Of a stretch of DNA of 64,000 nucleotides, positions 16,994 to 25,995 are shown piece by piece. Made by a program: the position numbers and the translations under genes. Under the pieces are notes generated by a model. The model had not been told where the DNA came from. It saw only the letters and a list, made by a program, of their open reading frames with translations, and searched no databases. Origin of the DNA: Avidesulfovibrio sp964369685 (GTDB lineage Bacteria > Desulfobacterota > Desulfovibrionia > Desulfovibrionales > Desulfovibrionaceae); contig CAYJFB010000001.1 in the NCBI GenBank assembly GCA_964369685.1, positions 62,001-126,000 of the forward strand. Direction: 5' to 3'. Position 1 is the first letter of the stretch, and every line of letters starts with the position of its first letter.

Positions 16994-18136
16994 TTATGAG
17001 AGTCGATATTTAAAATCATTGTATGTAAAAGATTTGATCACACGGCTTTGTCCGTTTTCTTCTAAAACGGCAAGGTTCGGTAGCGGAATACCGTTAAAGG
17101 TATTGTTTTTGACCATTGAATAAATCGCCATGTCTTCAAAGCAGAGTCGATCGCCAATGTTTTTTGGTGTGTCAAAGCTGTAATCGCCGATGATATCGCC
17201 TGCAAGACACGTGTAGGATGATAAACGGTAGGTATACGCTTTTTCTTGCGGTTGCCCTGCGTCGCGTAAAGGCGGACGATAAGGCATTTCAAGCACGTCG
17301 GGCATGTGGCACGCCGCAGACGCGTCTAAGATTAAGGTTGTAATGCCGCTGTTTTCAACAACATCAAGTACCTCACAAATCAAATATCCCGCATTCAAAG
17401 CAACGGCTTCACCGGGTTCAAGATATACTTGAACATCGTACGTTTGTTGCATGTGACGAATACACGATTCAAGTAACGCGATATCATAATCGGGGCGGGT
17501 GATATGATGCCCGCCGCCCATATTCAGCCATTTCATCTTGTGCAGAAAGACACCGAAGTGTTCTTCGACAGCTTGGAGTGTCGTGTGTAAGGCGTCTGCA
17601 TTTTGTTCACACAGCGTGTGAAAGTGAAGCCCTTCGACAGGGTGTTTGCCTTTTGGATCGTCTAAGAGGTGTTCTTGAAATTGTTCGCGAATAACACCTA
17701 AACGACTGCCTGCGGCACACGGATCATAGATTGCCTGCTCGCCTTGGGTAGAGCATTGAGGATTGATTCGTAAACCGACAGAAGCAGAACCGCAATAATC
17801 GCGAAACGTTTCCAACTGGTTAAATGAATTGAAAACGATATGATCACAAAAGCGTGCCAGTTCTTTAAGATCGGCAGCCTTATATGCCGGTGCAAAAACG
17901 TGGGTTTCACCGCCCATTTCTTCGTGTCCCAGGCGCGCCTCATAAAGACCGCTGGCGGTGGTTCCCGTTAAATATTGACCTATCAACGGATACACATGAA
18001 ACATCGAAAAGGCTTTTTGCGCCAATAAAATCTTACAGCCTGTTCGTGATTGAACGCCTTGCAATATTTCAAGGTTTTGTCGCAAGGCGTTCATATCCAA
18101 AACATACGCGGGTGTTGAAAGCGATGTAAACGGCAT
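16994..18136 (-). CDS. nspC: Carboxynorspermidine/carboxyspermidine decarboxylase
   Basis: A 380-residue PLP enzyme of the alanine-racemase/ornithine-decarboxylase fold. It decarboxylates carboxynorspermidine or carboxyspermidine to the triamine, the last step of the alternative polyamine route. The PLP lysine is K41 (LAQKAF). The glycine-rich GGGHH, the EPGEAVA phosphate/carboxylate motif and the DASAACHMPDVLEMPYRP block (active-site Cys region) are present. Full length. It starts three bases after the stop of the synthase gene, so the two form an operon and are probably translationally coupled. Confidence 0.94.
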   Translation of the reverse strand: MPFTSLSTPAYVLDMNALRQNLEILQGVQSRTGCKILLAQKAFSMFHVYPLIGQYLTGTTASGLYEARLGHEEMGGETHVFAPAYKAADLKELARFCDHIVFNSFNQLETFRDYCGSASVGLRINPQCSTQGEQAIYDPCAAGSRLGVIREQFQEHLLDDPKGKHPVEGLHFHTLCEQNADALHTTLQAVEEHFGVFLHKMKWLNMGGGHHITRPDYDIALLESCIRHMQQTYDVQVYLEPGEAVALNAGYLICEVLDVVENSGITTLILDASAACHMPDVLEMPYRPPLRDAGQPQEKAYTYRLSSYTCLAGDIIGDYSFDTPKNIGDRLCFEDMAIYSMVKNNTFNGIPLPNLAVLEENGQSRVIKSFTYNDFKYRLS

Positions 18137-18139
18137 GTT

Positions 18140-19399
18140 TTATTCCACAGTTGCAGGATTTTCAACCACAACCCAAGGCAAGCCCCATTTGTTCAAGGCG
18201 TTCATAAAGGGATCGGGATCGAGTTCTTCAAGATTGAATACACCGGCTTTTTTCCATATGCCGTTGACCACCAACATGGCACCGATCATTGCAGGCACGC
18301 CTGTTGTGTATGAAATAGCCTGGCTGCCGACTTCTTTAAAGCACGCTTGGTGATCGCAGACGTTATAAATATAAATGGTTTTTTCTTGACCGTCTTTGAG
18401 TCCGCTAAAGATGCATCCGATATTTGTTTTACCGATTGTTCGCGGTCCCAAAGACGCGGGATCGGGTAACAGGGCTTTTAAAAATTGAATGGGAACGATG
18501 CTTTGCCCTTGAAAATCAATGGGGGATGTGGATAGCATGCCGATATTTTCAAGACATTTCATGTGCGTCAAATAACTTTGCCCAAAGGTCATGAAAAAAC
18601 GAATGCGCTTGACACCGGGGATGTGTTTTGCCAACGATTCGATTTCTTCATGGTGTAAAAGATACATATCTTTTTTGCCGACTTCCGGGAACTCGTATTC
18701 ACGTTTGATGCTCATGGCTTCGACTTCGATCCATTTTCCGTTTTCCCAATAGGAACCTGCCGCAGAAACTTCACGCAAATTGATTTCCGGGTTGAAGTTG
18801 GTGGCGAAGGGGTAGCCGTGATCGCCGCCGTTGCAGTCTAAGATATCAATGGTATGGATTTCATCAAAGTAGTGTTTCAGTGCGTAGGCCGAAAAAACAC
18901 TGGTCACACCGGGATCAAAGCCCGATCCCAATAACGCCATCAGTCCTGCTTCTTTAAATTTGTCTTGATACGCCCATTGCCATGAGTAATCAAAATAGGC
19001 AGTAAACCCAAGTTCTTTACACCGTTTTTCATAGATGGCACGCCATGTGGGATCGTCGGTGTTTTCAGCTTCGTAGTTGGCGGTGTCAATATAGTGTACG
19101 CCGGCTTCAAGGCAGGCATCCATAATGGTCAGATCTTGATAGGGCAAGGCCACATTCAAAACGGCATCGGGTTTATAGGCATTGATCAAGGCCGTGAGTG
19201 CGGGCACATTTTCTGCATCAATCTGTGCTGTGGTTATTTTTGTAGCTGTTTTGTCTTCAAGTTCGGCTTTGATGGTGTTGCATTTTTCAACCGTACGGCT
19301 TGCTATGCAAATGTCTGTAAATAATTCACTGTATTGACAACATTTATGGATGGCGACACCGGCCACACCGCCACACCCGACGATCAACAATCTTGCCAT
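18140..19399 (-). CDS. Carboxynorspermidine synthase (saccharopine dehydrogenase family)
   Basis: A 419-residue NADPH enzyme that condenses aspartate semialdehyde with a diamine (diaminopropane or putrescine) to carboxynorspermidine or carboxyspermidine. Rossmann motif GCGGVAG is at residues about 8-14, and the catalytic-domain blocks GVHYIDTANYEAE, GSGFDPGVTSVF and NGGDHGYPFATNFNPEINLREV are typical. I start at the ATG at 19399 because AAGGAG lies eight bases upstream; an upstream extension has no such site. It is first in the operon with nspC, the pair making a spermidine pathway independent of SpeE. Confidence 0.93.
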   Translation of the reverse strand: MARLLIVGCGGVAGVAIHKCCQYSELFTDICIASRTVEKCNTIKAELEDKTATKITTAQIDAENVPALTALINAYKPDAVLNVALPYQDLTIMDACLEAGVHYIDTANYEAENTDDPTWRAIYEKRCKELGFTAYFDYSWQWAYQDKFKEAGLMALLGSGFDPGVTSVFSAYALKHYFDEIHTIDILDCNGGDHGYPFATNFNPEINLREVSAAGSYWENGKWIEVEAMSIKREYEFPEVGKKDMYLLHHEEIESLAKHIPGVKRIRFFMTFGQSYLTHMKCLENIGMLSTSPIDFQGQSIVPIQFLKALLPDPASLGPRTIGKTNIGCIFSGLKDGQEKTIYIYNVCDHQACFKEVGSQAISYTTGVPAMIGAMLVVNGIWKKAGVFNLEELDPDPFMNALNKWGLPWVVVENPATVE

Positions 19400-19649
19400 G
19401 AACAAACTCCTTTTTTCTTGTTTGGTTTTTATTTTTTTGGGATTCTGCGAAGTGTTGAGCATAGAGATAAAAAAGAAAAGATGACAACACCATGTCTGTC
19501 TTGTTACAAAAGGCTGACGCCTACGAATAGGTTTCGTCACATCCGTTCATCATGAAAAAAGATTATCAAGAAATGGCAGGCTTGTTAAGAGTCTTTGTTT
19601 TTTTCTGTGATTTTTGTATACTTTTTATATTCTGTTGGAGGTTGTTTCT

Positions 19650-20300
19650 ATGTCGTTGGCGTTGATTGCCTTTGATTTTGACGGTGTTATTCTTGAGTCT
19701 GTCGATGCAAAAACGGTCGCTTTTGGCAAAATGGCCGCAGCTTTTGGTTCAGAAGTTGCGGATCGATTGATGTTGTATCATCGTTTGCATGGCGGTGTCA
19801 GTCGTTTTGAAAAAATTCGTTGGCTTTATCAAGAATGCTTGGGACGAGCGTGTACGGCAGAAGAACTCGCTTTTCATGCACAACGGTTTCAAGAATACGC
19901 CTTTGAAGAAGTTGTGCAAGCACCGATGGTTGCGGGTGTTATGGATGTTCTTGATTATTGGTTTCGGCGCGTGCCGCTTTGTGTGTGTTCGGCAACGCCG
20001 CACGAGGAGCTGCTTTCCATTATGAAGCAACGAAACTTGATACAGTATTTTACGGGCGGCATTTACGGCAGTCCTCCAAACAAACAAAAAACCCTTCATC
20101 AAGCCACTCTTGACGCGCGCATCGATCCTGCCGACGCGATCATGATCGGCGATTCTTTTGTTGATTTACAGGCCGCCGAGGCTGTCGGAACACATTTTTA
20201 TGGACGCGGTGAATGTTTTGCCGCAACAACGTACCCTTGGCATGAAGATTTAACCGTGTTTACAGCGTGGTTGACTGACAATACGGCCATGTTTGAATAA
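19650..20300 (+). CDS. HAD-superfamily phosphatase
   Basis: A 216-residue cytosolic hydrolase of the haloacid dehalogenase superfamily, phosphoglycolate-phosphatase-like. Motif I is DFDGV near residue 8, motif II the CSATP segment near 110, a Lys near 140 and motif IV GDSFVDLQAA near 166. The small helical cap lies between motifs I and II. ATG at 19650 has TTGGAGG seven bases before it. Substrate unknown; sugar phosphates or phosphoglycolate are usual for the group. Confidence 0.88.
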   Translation: MSLALIAFDFDGVILESVDAKTVAFGKMAAAFGSEVADRLMLYHRLHGGVSRFEKIRWLYQECLGRACTAEELAFHAQRFQEYAFEEVVQAPMVAGVMDVLDYWFRRVPLCVCSATPHEELLSIMKQRNLIQYFTGGIYGSPPNKQKTLHQATLDARIDPADAIMIGDSFVDLQAAEAVGTHFYGRGECFAATTYPWHEDLTVFTAWLTDNTAMFE

Positions 20301-20442
20301 AAGTCTGTGTTTGAGTGAAGTTTGGATTGTGCAATATTTTTTTGAACAAGAAGAGTATATTGAGCATAGCGATGAAAACACGAGTTTTTTAGTATATTTT
20401 TTATGATATTGACAAACCGTTGACTTTAGATAATTCTGCCGC

Positions 20443-20898
20443 ATGATCACATCTTTTTTATCAAAGACTACACGAACAATCATGTTTCTTTTGTCTCTGG
20501 GGATATTTTTTGGCATATCGGCTTCAGAAGCTTCTGTCGCACACGCGCTTGCCGTTGTGTTGCGCACTCCCATACAGCTGGAAGCGACGATTGGTAAAGC
20601 TTCATTCTATGGAAAGAAGTTTCATGGACGTCAAACTGCCAATCAGGAACGTTTTGATCAAAACGCCTTAACCGCCGCGCACCGCACGTTGCCGTTCGGA
20701 ACGATTGTGCGGGTAACCAACTTGGAAAACGGACGTTCGGTACAAGTGCGGATTAATGATCGAGGGCCTTTTATTGACGGCAGAATTATTGATCTTTCAA
20801 AAAAAGCCGCAAAAGATTTACACATGCTCACTGCAGGGGTGGTGACCGTGCTTGTTGAAGTGATTCCTGAAAAAAACAAACAAATAGCAAAACCGTAA
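20443..20898 (+). CDS. RlpA-family septal-ring/lytic transglycosylase-like protein
   Basis: A 151-residue exported protein with an N-terminal signal segment (about residues 10-36) and one double-psi beta-barrel domain: GKASFYGKKFHGRQTANQE, then AAHRTLPFGTIVRVTN and VRINDRGPF, then RIIDLSKKAA. This is the RlpA core, which cleaves or binds denuded peptidoglycan glycans. The C-terminal SPOR domain found in E. coli RlpA is missing, as in many short homologues. The ATG at 20443 has no strong ribosome site; an ATG at 20482 is a possible alternative. Confidence 0.88.
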   Translation: MITSFLSKTTRTIMFLLSLGIFFGISASEASVAHALAVVLRTPIQLEATIGKASFYGKKFHGRQTANQERFDQNALTAAHRTLPFGTIVRVTNLENGRSVQVRINDRGPFIDGRIIDLSKKAAKDLHMLTAGVVTVLVEVIPEKNKQIAKP

Positions 20899-21022
20899 AG
20901 AATATCATCCGCTGTATACAGCAATGTGTTCAAACAGCAAGGCATTCCAAAGGTCGGCGTGTTTATGTTTACACTTCGCCATCTTTGGTTTTTTTATTCA
21001 TCTTTTTTTTGAGGTTGACAAA

Positions 21023-21586
21023 ATGGCTACACAGTACGCGAACCCTGCCCCTCTTGGTCTTATGGGTTTTGGCATGACAACGATTCTTTTAAACATCCAC
21101 AATGCCGGATTTTTTCCCATTGATTCAATGATTTTGGCAATGGGCATTTTTTATGGCGGCGTGGGTCAGATCCTTGTTGGGATGATGTGTTTTAAGCGTG
21201 GGGATACGTTTGGTACGACGGCATTTACGTCATACGGTTTGTTTTGGCTGACGTTAGTCGGTTTGCTGGTGATGCCTAAAATGGGCTTTGCGGCTACACC
21301 GCACAGTTTTATGGGGTGGTACTTGGTATTATGGGGTGTGTTTACGGCGTTTATGTATGTGGGGTCGCGCTGTTATCCGTTGGCAAAGCAAGTGATCTTT
21401 GCTTCTTTGACGGTACTTTTCTTTTTGCTTGCTGTTCGTGATTTTACGGGCAATGTGTTGATTGGCATCATTGCCGGCTATGAAGGCATTTTTTGTGGCG
21501 CTTCTGCAATATATTTTGCCATGGCGCAAGTGCTGAACAATGAATATGGACGTGTGATTTTGCCTGTCGGCAACAAAGCGGCATAA
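21023..21586 (+). CDS. satP: Acetate/succinate transporter (SatP/GPR1-FUN34-YaaH family)
   Basis: A 187-residue membrane protein with six hydrophobic segments. The family signature NPAPLGLMGFGMTT is near the N-terminus, and FFGASAIYF-like and NEYG motifs appear near the end. Such proteins import acetate, relevant for an organism that produces or assimilates it. I prefer the ATG at 21023 (GAGGTTG upstream) to an in-frame upstream extension. A long hairpin follows the stop. Confidence 0.9.
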   Translation: MATQYANPAPLGLMGFGMTTILLNIHNAGFFPIDSMILAMGIFYGGVGQILVGMMCFKRGDTFGTTAFTSYGLFWLTLVGLLVMPKMGFAATPHSFMGWYLVLWGVFTAFMYVGSRCYPLAKQVIFASLTVLFFLLAVRDFTGNVLIGIIAGYEGIFCGASAIYFAMAQVLNNEYGRVILPVGNKAA

Positions 21587-21603
21587 AACCTCACTTGTCA
21601 AAA

Positions 21604-21660
21604 ACAGTTTTTCTTTTTCATGAGGAAGCGTGCTGTTCTCTCAGGAAAAAGAAAAACTGT
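21604..21660. terminator. Bidirectional hairpin between convergent satP and epimerase genes
   Basis: Perfect 16-base arms at 21604-21619 and 21645-21660 (ACAGTTTTTCTTTTTC and its complement). The 25-base loop can pair further (TGAG/CTCA). It lies 18 bases past the satP stop. Confidence 0.65.
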
Positions 21661-21782
21661 CGGACATACCCTCTCGAATGTCTAAATATAAAAATCGTGA
21701 CCTTAATGTTTAAGCTATAATATGATGAAAAAATGTTGTTTATAGTTCTGTGAAAAGGGTATTGTTGTATACAATCAAGACA

Positions 21783-22790
21783 CTACATAACAGAATAGTA
21801 TTCACGATACCACTCAACAAAATGCGTAAGCCCTTCTTTGAGAGGGGTTTGGGGGGCAAAGCCCGTATCACGCACCAAATCGTCCACGTCCGCCCAAGTG
21901 CTTTCAACATCTCCCGCCTGCATGGGCAAGAACGTTTTTACAGCTTTTTTACCCAATGCTTCTTCGAGTGTCTCAATAAACACGCCCAGTTCTACGGTAT
22001 TGTTGTTGCCTATATTATAAATACGCCATGGCGCAGGGCTGCTTGCAGGGTTGGGCTTTTTGGAATCCCACAATGGATCCGAGGTTGCCGGTCGTTGGAT
22101 AATTCGTAATGTGCCTTCAACGATATCATCAATATAGGTAAAATCACGGCGCATGCGTCCTTGATTAAACACCTGAATGGGCTCACCCGCAAGAATCGCG
22201 CGAGTAAACAAAAACAACGCCATATCAGGACGCCCCCAAGGGCCGTATACCGTGAAAAAACGTAAGCCTGTGCAAGGTAACCCGTACAAATGGCTGTATG
22301 CGTGCGCCATCAGCTCATTGGCTTTTTTGCTGGCGGCATACAAACTGACAGGATGATCAACATTGTCATGTACCGAAAAAGGCATGGCGCTGTTTAAACC
22401 GTATACAGAACTTGATGACGCAAAAACAAGATGTTCGGGTTTTGTTTTTGCACAACACTCCAAAAGGTTGCCAAAACCGACGAGATTGGCTTGCACATAG
22501 GCCGCAGGATTGATTAAACTGTAACGCACGCCTGCCTGAGCAGCCAAATTAACAACATGACTGAACGGTTGAGTAAAGATTTTTTCAAGCAATGTCGCAT
22601 CTGCCAAATCACCTTCAATAAATTGAAAATGTGCCGTATCTGACAACTGATTGAGACGAGCGCGTTTTAATGTTGGATCATAATAGGTATTGAGATTATC
22701 GAGTCCCACAACCTCATGGCCTTCTGTCAACAACCGACGGCACAAATGAAAGCCAATAAAACCGGCAACCCCGGTAACAAACACGCGCAT
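21783..22790 (-). CDS. UDP-glucuronate 4-epimerase-like NAD-dependent epimerase
   Basis: A 335-residue extended short-chain dehydrogenase that interconverts UDP-sugars for surface polysaccharides. The NAD-binding motif GVAGFIG is at about residues 7-13, the NLNTYYDP segment is characteristic of UDP-glucuronate epimerases, and the catalytic Ser-Tyr-x3-Lys occurs as SSVYG followed by YAASKKANE. Full length with ATG at 22790. No other polysaccharide genes adjoin it. Confidence 0.9.
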   Translation of the reverse strand: MRVFVTGVAGFIGFHLCRRLLTEGHEVVGLDNLNTYYDPTLKRARLNQLSDTAHFQFIEGDLADATLLEKIFTQPFSHVVNLAAQAGVRYSLINPAAYVQANLVGFGNLLECCAKTKPEHLVFASSSSVYGLNSAMPFSVHDNVDHPVSLYAASKKANELMAHAYSHLYGLPCTGLRFFTVYGPWGRPDMALFLFTRAILAGEPIQVFNQGRMRRDFTYIDDIVEGTLRIIQRPATSDPLWDSKKPNPASSPAPWRIYNIGNNNTVELGVFIETLEEALGKKAVKTFLPMQAGDVESTWADVDDLVRDTGFAPQTPLKEGLTHFVEWYREYYSVM

Positions 22791-22979
22791 AGAAGCACTC
22801 CTTTTACATAAACAATCATGAAAAAATATTGAAAAACGTTTCCAAAAAGCGCATCATTTCAACATTGCTTTGCAAAAAAAAAACGCCTAAACTCATTTTT
22901 TCAAACGCCTTGTTTTTCCATAGGCTTGGTTTGTAACGGCGTTTTTTAACCGTTTTCTTGCTTTGAGGAGCCACACCGC

Positions 22980-23588
22980 ATGTCTCAATATGTCCCGTTC
23001 GGAGGGTTTTTGCGAGCCCTCACTGTATGTTTTGTGTGTGTCATGTTTGGTCTTGTTGCCTGTGCGCCAACAAACACGCTTCGTTTGTTATACAGTTCTG
23101 CAACACCCGGCGCTGTCGCCAATGTGACGGCACAACAAATTGTCGTCGTACTGCTTAACGATCAACGCCGACAAGGAACAATAGGAGAACGAGCCGACAG
23201 CACGCCACTCATGCCCAATGCCAATGTGGCGGACTGGATCAGTCGTTCGTTTGTTGATGAACTTGGCAAACAGGGTTTGCGTGTGGCTTTTGCCAACACT
23301 CAAGCACAAGCACAAAGCATTAACCCGGACGCTATTGTAACAGGAACTGTACAAGAAGTGTGGTTAAAAGAAAATAATGCCGTATCCCTCAATGCCACAA
23401 TACGCTTGACCATTGAGCTGCGCAAGAGCACAGAACTTGTTTTTTCTGAAAGCCTCAGTGCCTCCCAAGAACGCATGGGCTTGCCGACCAACTCAACCGC
23501 CGAAACCTTGTTGCGCTCAACACTCAATGAAGTCCTACAGGCCGCCGTGCAAAGCGTGATGCAAAAGATCAATATCGACAGTATGTAA
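22980..23588 (+). CDS. Lipoprotein of unknown function
   Basis: A 202-residue exported lipoprotein. A hydrophobic signal ends in a lipobox LVAC with Cys28. The mature part alternates beta strands and helices (residues about 50-200, with WISRSFVDELGKQG and a DAIVTGTVQEVW segment), resembling outer-membrane-associated YajG-like or LptE-like lipoproteins in general shape. No named family is claimed. GAGGAG precedes the ATG. The downstream TPR gene starts 25 bp later, so the pair is probably an operon. Confidence 0.8.
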   Translation: MSQYVPFGGFLRALTVCFVCVMFGLVACAPTNTLRLLYSSATPGAVANVTAQQIVVVLLNDQRRQGTIGERADSTPLMPNANVADWISRSFVDELGKQGLRVAFANTQAQAQSINPDAIVTGTVQEVWLKENNAVSLNATIRLTIELRKSTELVFSESLSASQERMGLPTNSTAETLLRSTLNEVLQAAVQSVMQKINIDSM

Positions 23589-23613
23589 CCTTTTGAAAAA
23601 ATCGAGGTTGTAT

Positions 23614-24690
23614 ATGGTTGTTGTGCAATCTTTATGGGCGTTTGTTGTGTCATCTCAGAAACGGCTTGTTTTTATGGCCTTGGGTGTCTTTTTTTTGGCA
23701 ATGCTGACATATTTTATCTTGCAGGCTTTTTTTAACGATCAAACAGCGCCATTTTTTTCAAGTTCTGTAACCGTCAGTGCCGCCGTACCGTCGGCAACGG
23801 CAAGAACACTGGCACGAAACAGTGTGCAGTTGCAGGCGGTTGAACACGCGGCTCAAAAAGTGTTGCAAAAATCGACATTGCCATTGTTTTTTGATGCACC
23901 GACAGACGCACAAGCCTTGGTTGTTGCGGCAGGTTTACCGCACGTATCCATAGATACAACCGCAGACAATACTGTTTTTGCTCGTCTTGCGGAGCCGTGG
24001 GTGTTGGCTGAAGAGCGCATCTTGCTTTATAACGCGCTCCGTTCATCGTCATGGTTTCAAGAAAATCGAGCATTATGGGTACAAAAAGCACTCACGTTGC
24101 GACAAGCGTTGCTTCTCGCACAAGGGTTCGCCAATCCGAAACGTTCCACACGCATATGGCCGCAAACCATACAGCGTGACACAGCTTCAAAACAACTCCA
24201 AACCCTCACGCAACGCTTAGATATGCTTGACGCATATTTCCATTTGTTGAATCAAGTGCCAAGGGCACCGGAATCATTTTTAAAACAAATCGGTGCGTTC
24301 TTGCATAACGATCCCGACAATCTGCTTTTGGCTGTTGCCTATGCCGAAGCGCTTTTGGATAACGATAAACCCACCGAGGCTCTTGCTGTCCTTTCTTCCA
24401 TGAACATTGATGAACACGCCTCAGAAGTCGCACAGATTCCGGGGTTAACCGCGCGGTTTTATGGCGCACGCGGGCGTGCGTATGTTCCGTTAAAGATGTT
24501 TACTCTTGCGGAACACGATTTGAGTCGTGCTCTTGTCAGTGATCCCAAGCAACCCACCTTGTGGCGCGCTCGTGCTGCCGCACGGATTTTGCATAATAAA
24601 AGTGGGGCTTGTAGCGATTTGAATAAAGCGTGTGTTTTTGGTGATTGTGCAGACCTTTTTATGGCTGTGCAACAAGGCCTGTGTCGTTAG
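23614..24690 (+). CDS. Membrane-anchored TPR-repeat protein
   Basis: A 358-residue protein with one N-terminal membrane anchor (residues about 16-35), a long Ala/Gln/Leu-rich periplasmic helical region, and tetratricopeptide-like repeats in the C-terminal third (for example AYAEALLDNDKPTEALAVL). Such proteins serve as scaffolds. The ATG at 23614 has GAGG seven bases before it; an in-frame TTG at 23593 lacks a site. It is coupled to the lipoprotein gene and ends in TAG 30 bases before a composite palindromic element. Confidence 0.78.
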   Translation: MVVVQSLWAFVVSSQKRLVFMALGVFFLAMLTYFILQAFFNDQTAPFFSSSVTVSAAVPSATARTLARNSVQLQAVEHAAQKVLQKSTLPLFFDAPTDAQALVVAAGLPHVSIDTTADNTVFARLAEPWVLAEERILLYNALRSSSWFQENRALWVQKALTLRQALLLAQGFANPKRSTRIWPQTIQRDTASKQLQTLTQRLDMLDAYFHLLNQVPRAPESFLKQIGAFLHNDPDNLLLAVAYAEALLDNDKPTEALAVLSSMNIDEHASEVAQIPGLTARFYGARGRAYVPLKMFTLAEHDLSRALVSDPKQPTLWRARAAARILHNKSGACSDLNKACVFGDCADLFMAVQQGLCR

Positions 24691-24720
24691 ATTAATTGTA
24701 GATTGGTTTTTTCTTTTTCT

Positions 24721-24796
24721 TTGGGGGAATAATTCCCCCCAAACCCCCTTGATCCTGCGGCGTATTCCAATGCTTTGCATTGTTCATGCGCCGCAG
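24721..24796 (+). repeat. Composite palindromic element, copy 3
   Basis: Module A at 24721-24742 (TTGGGGGAAT and ATTCCCCCCAA arms), linker ACCCCCTTGATC, then module B with base CTGCGGCG (24755-24762) and CGCCGCAG (24789-24796). Its short apex is CAATGCTTTGCATTG. It follows the TPR gene and a pyrimidine tract, and faces copy 4 across the sirtuin gene. Confidence 0.8.
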
Positions 24797-24946
24797 TGCA
24801 ATCCGCTTTGAGAGTCTTTTTATTCAAAAAATACAAGGACAACCATAAACATGTTGAGAAAAAATTCAATATATGTATCGTTGTTATAAGCAAGGACATT
24901 GCAATACAACGGTTATACACACTCTATTGGACAGGAGCTTTTTGAC

Positions 24947-25684
24947 ATGCATGATATACAAGCACTGATTGAACGTCTTCAAGCCTCTAAACACACTGTG
25001 GTCCTGACGGGAGCGGGTATTTCCACGTTGTCCGGAATTCCTGATTTTCGCGGGAAAAAGGGTATTTATCGTCGTTCAGACATTGATGCCGATCGTCTTT
25101 TTTCTATAGACGCTTTTTATGACGATCCTTCGTATTATTATATTCACGCAAAAGAGTTGATTTATAATCTTGCGGAAAAACAACCGAACGTGGTTCATAA
25201 CGAGTTGGCACGCCTCGAAGCAAAAGGTTTGATTCAAACTGTTTGCACGCAAAATATCGATCTTTTACATCAAAAAGCGGGTTCAAACCGTGTGCTTGAA
25301 TTGCACGGGTCACCGAGCATACATCGTTGTCTTTCTTGTGCGGCATGCTATTCTTTTTCTGAAGTGCTTGAAAAGCTTGTCTATGACACAGTGCCGACGT
25401 GTTCTTGCTCGGGGATTCTTAAGCCTGATATTGTTTTTTTTGGTGAGGGATTGCCGAGAGAGGTATGGTCTGACGCGCAGGATGAAGCAGAACAGGCGGA
25501 CTTGATGCTTGTTCTTGGTTCAAGTCTTACTGTATATCCTGCGGCGGGTTTGCCTGAATGCACTCGTCGTTTTGGCGGTTCTGTGGCTTTGGTGAATGCG
25601 GACCCCACACCTTTGGATGCTTCTGCAGTATGGATTGGAAGGAACCTTGAAGAGACGTTTACGGCTTTACAGCGTCTTCTTTAG
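24947..25684 (+). CDS. Sir2-family NAD-dependent protein deacylase
   Basis: A 245-residue sirtuin that removes acyl groups from lysines using NAD. Seen: TGAGIST at about 21-27, the PDFRG motif, TQNID near residue 105, catalytic His in ELHGS, zinc Cys pairs CLSC and CSC in a small zinc module, KPDIVFFGE, and a GSSLTVYPA block. ATG at 24947 with CAGGAG upstream. It is bracketed by two outward-facing inverted copies of the palindromic element, 150 bp before and 180 bp after, and is the only gene between them. Confidence 0.92.
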   Translation: MHDIQALIERLQASKHTVVLTGAGISTLSGIPDFRGKKGIYRRSDIDADRLFSIDAFYDDPSYYYIHAKELIYNLAEKQPNVVHNELARLEAKGLIQTVCTQNIDLLHQKAGSNRVLELHGSPSIHRCLSCAACYSFSEVLEKLVYDTVPTCSCSGILKPDIVFFGEGLPREVWSDAQDEAEQADLMLVLGSSLTVYPAAGLPECTRRFGGSVALVNADPTPLDASAVWIGRNLEETFTALQRLL

Positions 25685-25866
25685 AGCGTGTTGACGGCAT
25701 ATGGCTTTATATTTGTGTTTGATTGTGTTTTTCGGATAACGTTTGTTTGTGATTTCCAAACACTTCTAGGGGCTGTTTCTAAATACAATCTTTTGAGTAC
25801 TGTTCATGACTATGTATATTTTTTGGGGTGAAAAGACATCAGTGATGTTTCTCAAAGCCGCTTAGC

Positions 25867-25942
25867 CTGCGGCAGGGTTCAGTGCGCAGCAATGAACCCT
25901 GCCGCAGAATCAAGGGGGTTTGGGGGGAATTATTCCCCCCAA
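25867..25942 (-). repeat. Composite palindromic element, copy 4 (inverted)
   Basis: Module B: perfect 15-base arms at 25867-25881 and 25893-25907 with base CTGCGGCAG; with its flanking bases the loop reads CAGTGCGCAGCAATG. Then the linker CAAGGGGGT and module A at 25920-25942 (TTGGGGGGAAT/ATTCCCCCCAA). It is in inverted orientation to copy 3. Module A lies next to the 3' end of the leftward J-domain gene. Confidence 0.8.
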
Positions 25943-25995
25943 GAAAAAAAGAAAAAAATGATTGATCAATAGGCCTTAAGAGGTCTTCTGTGGCG

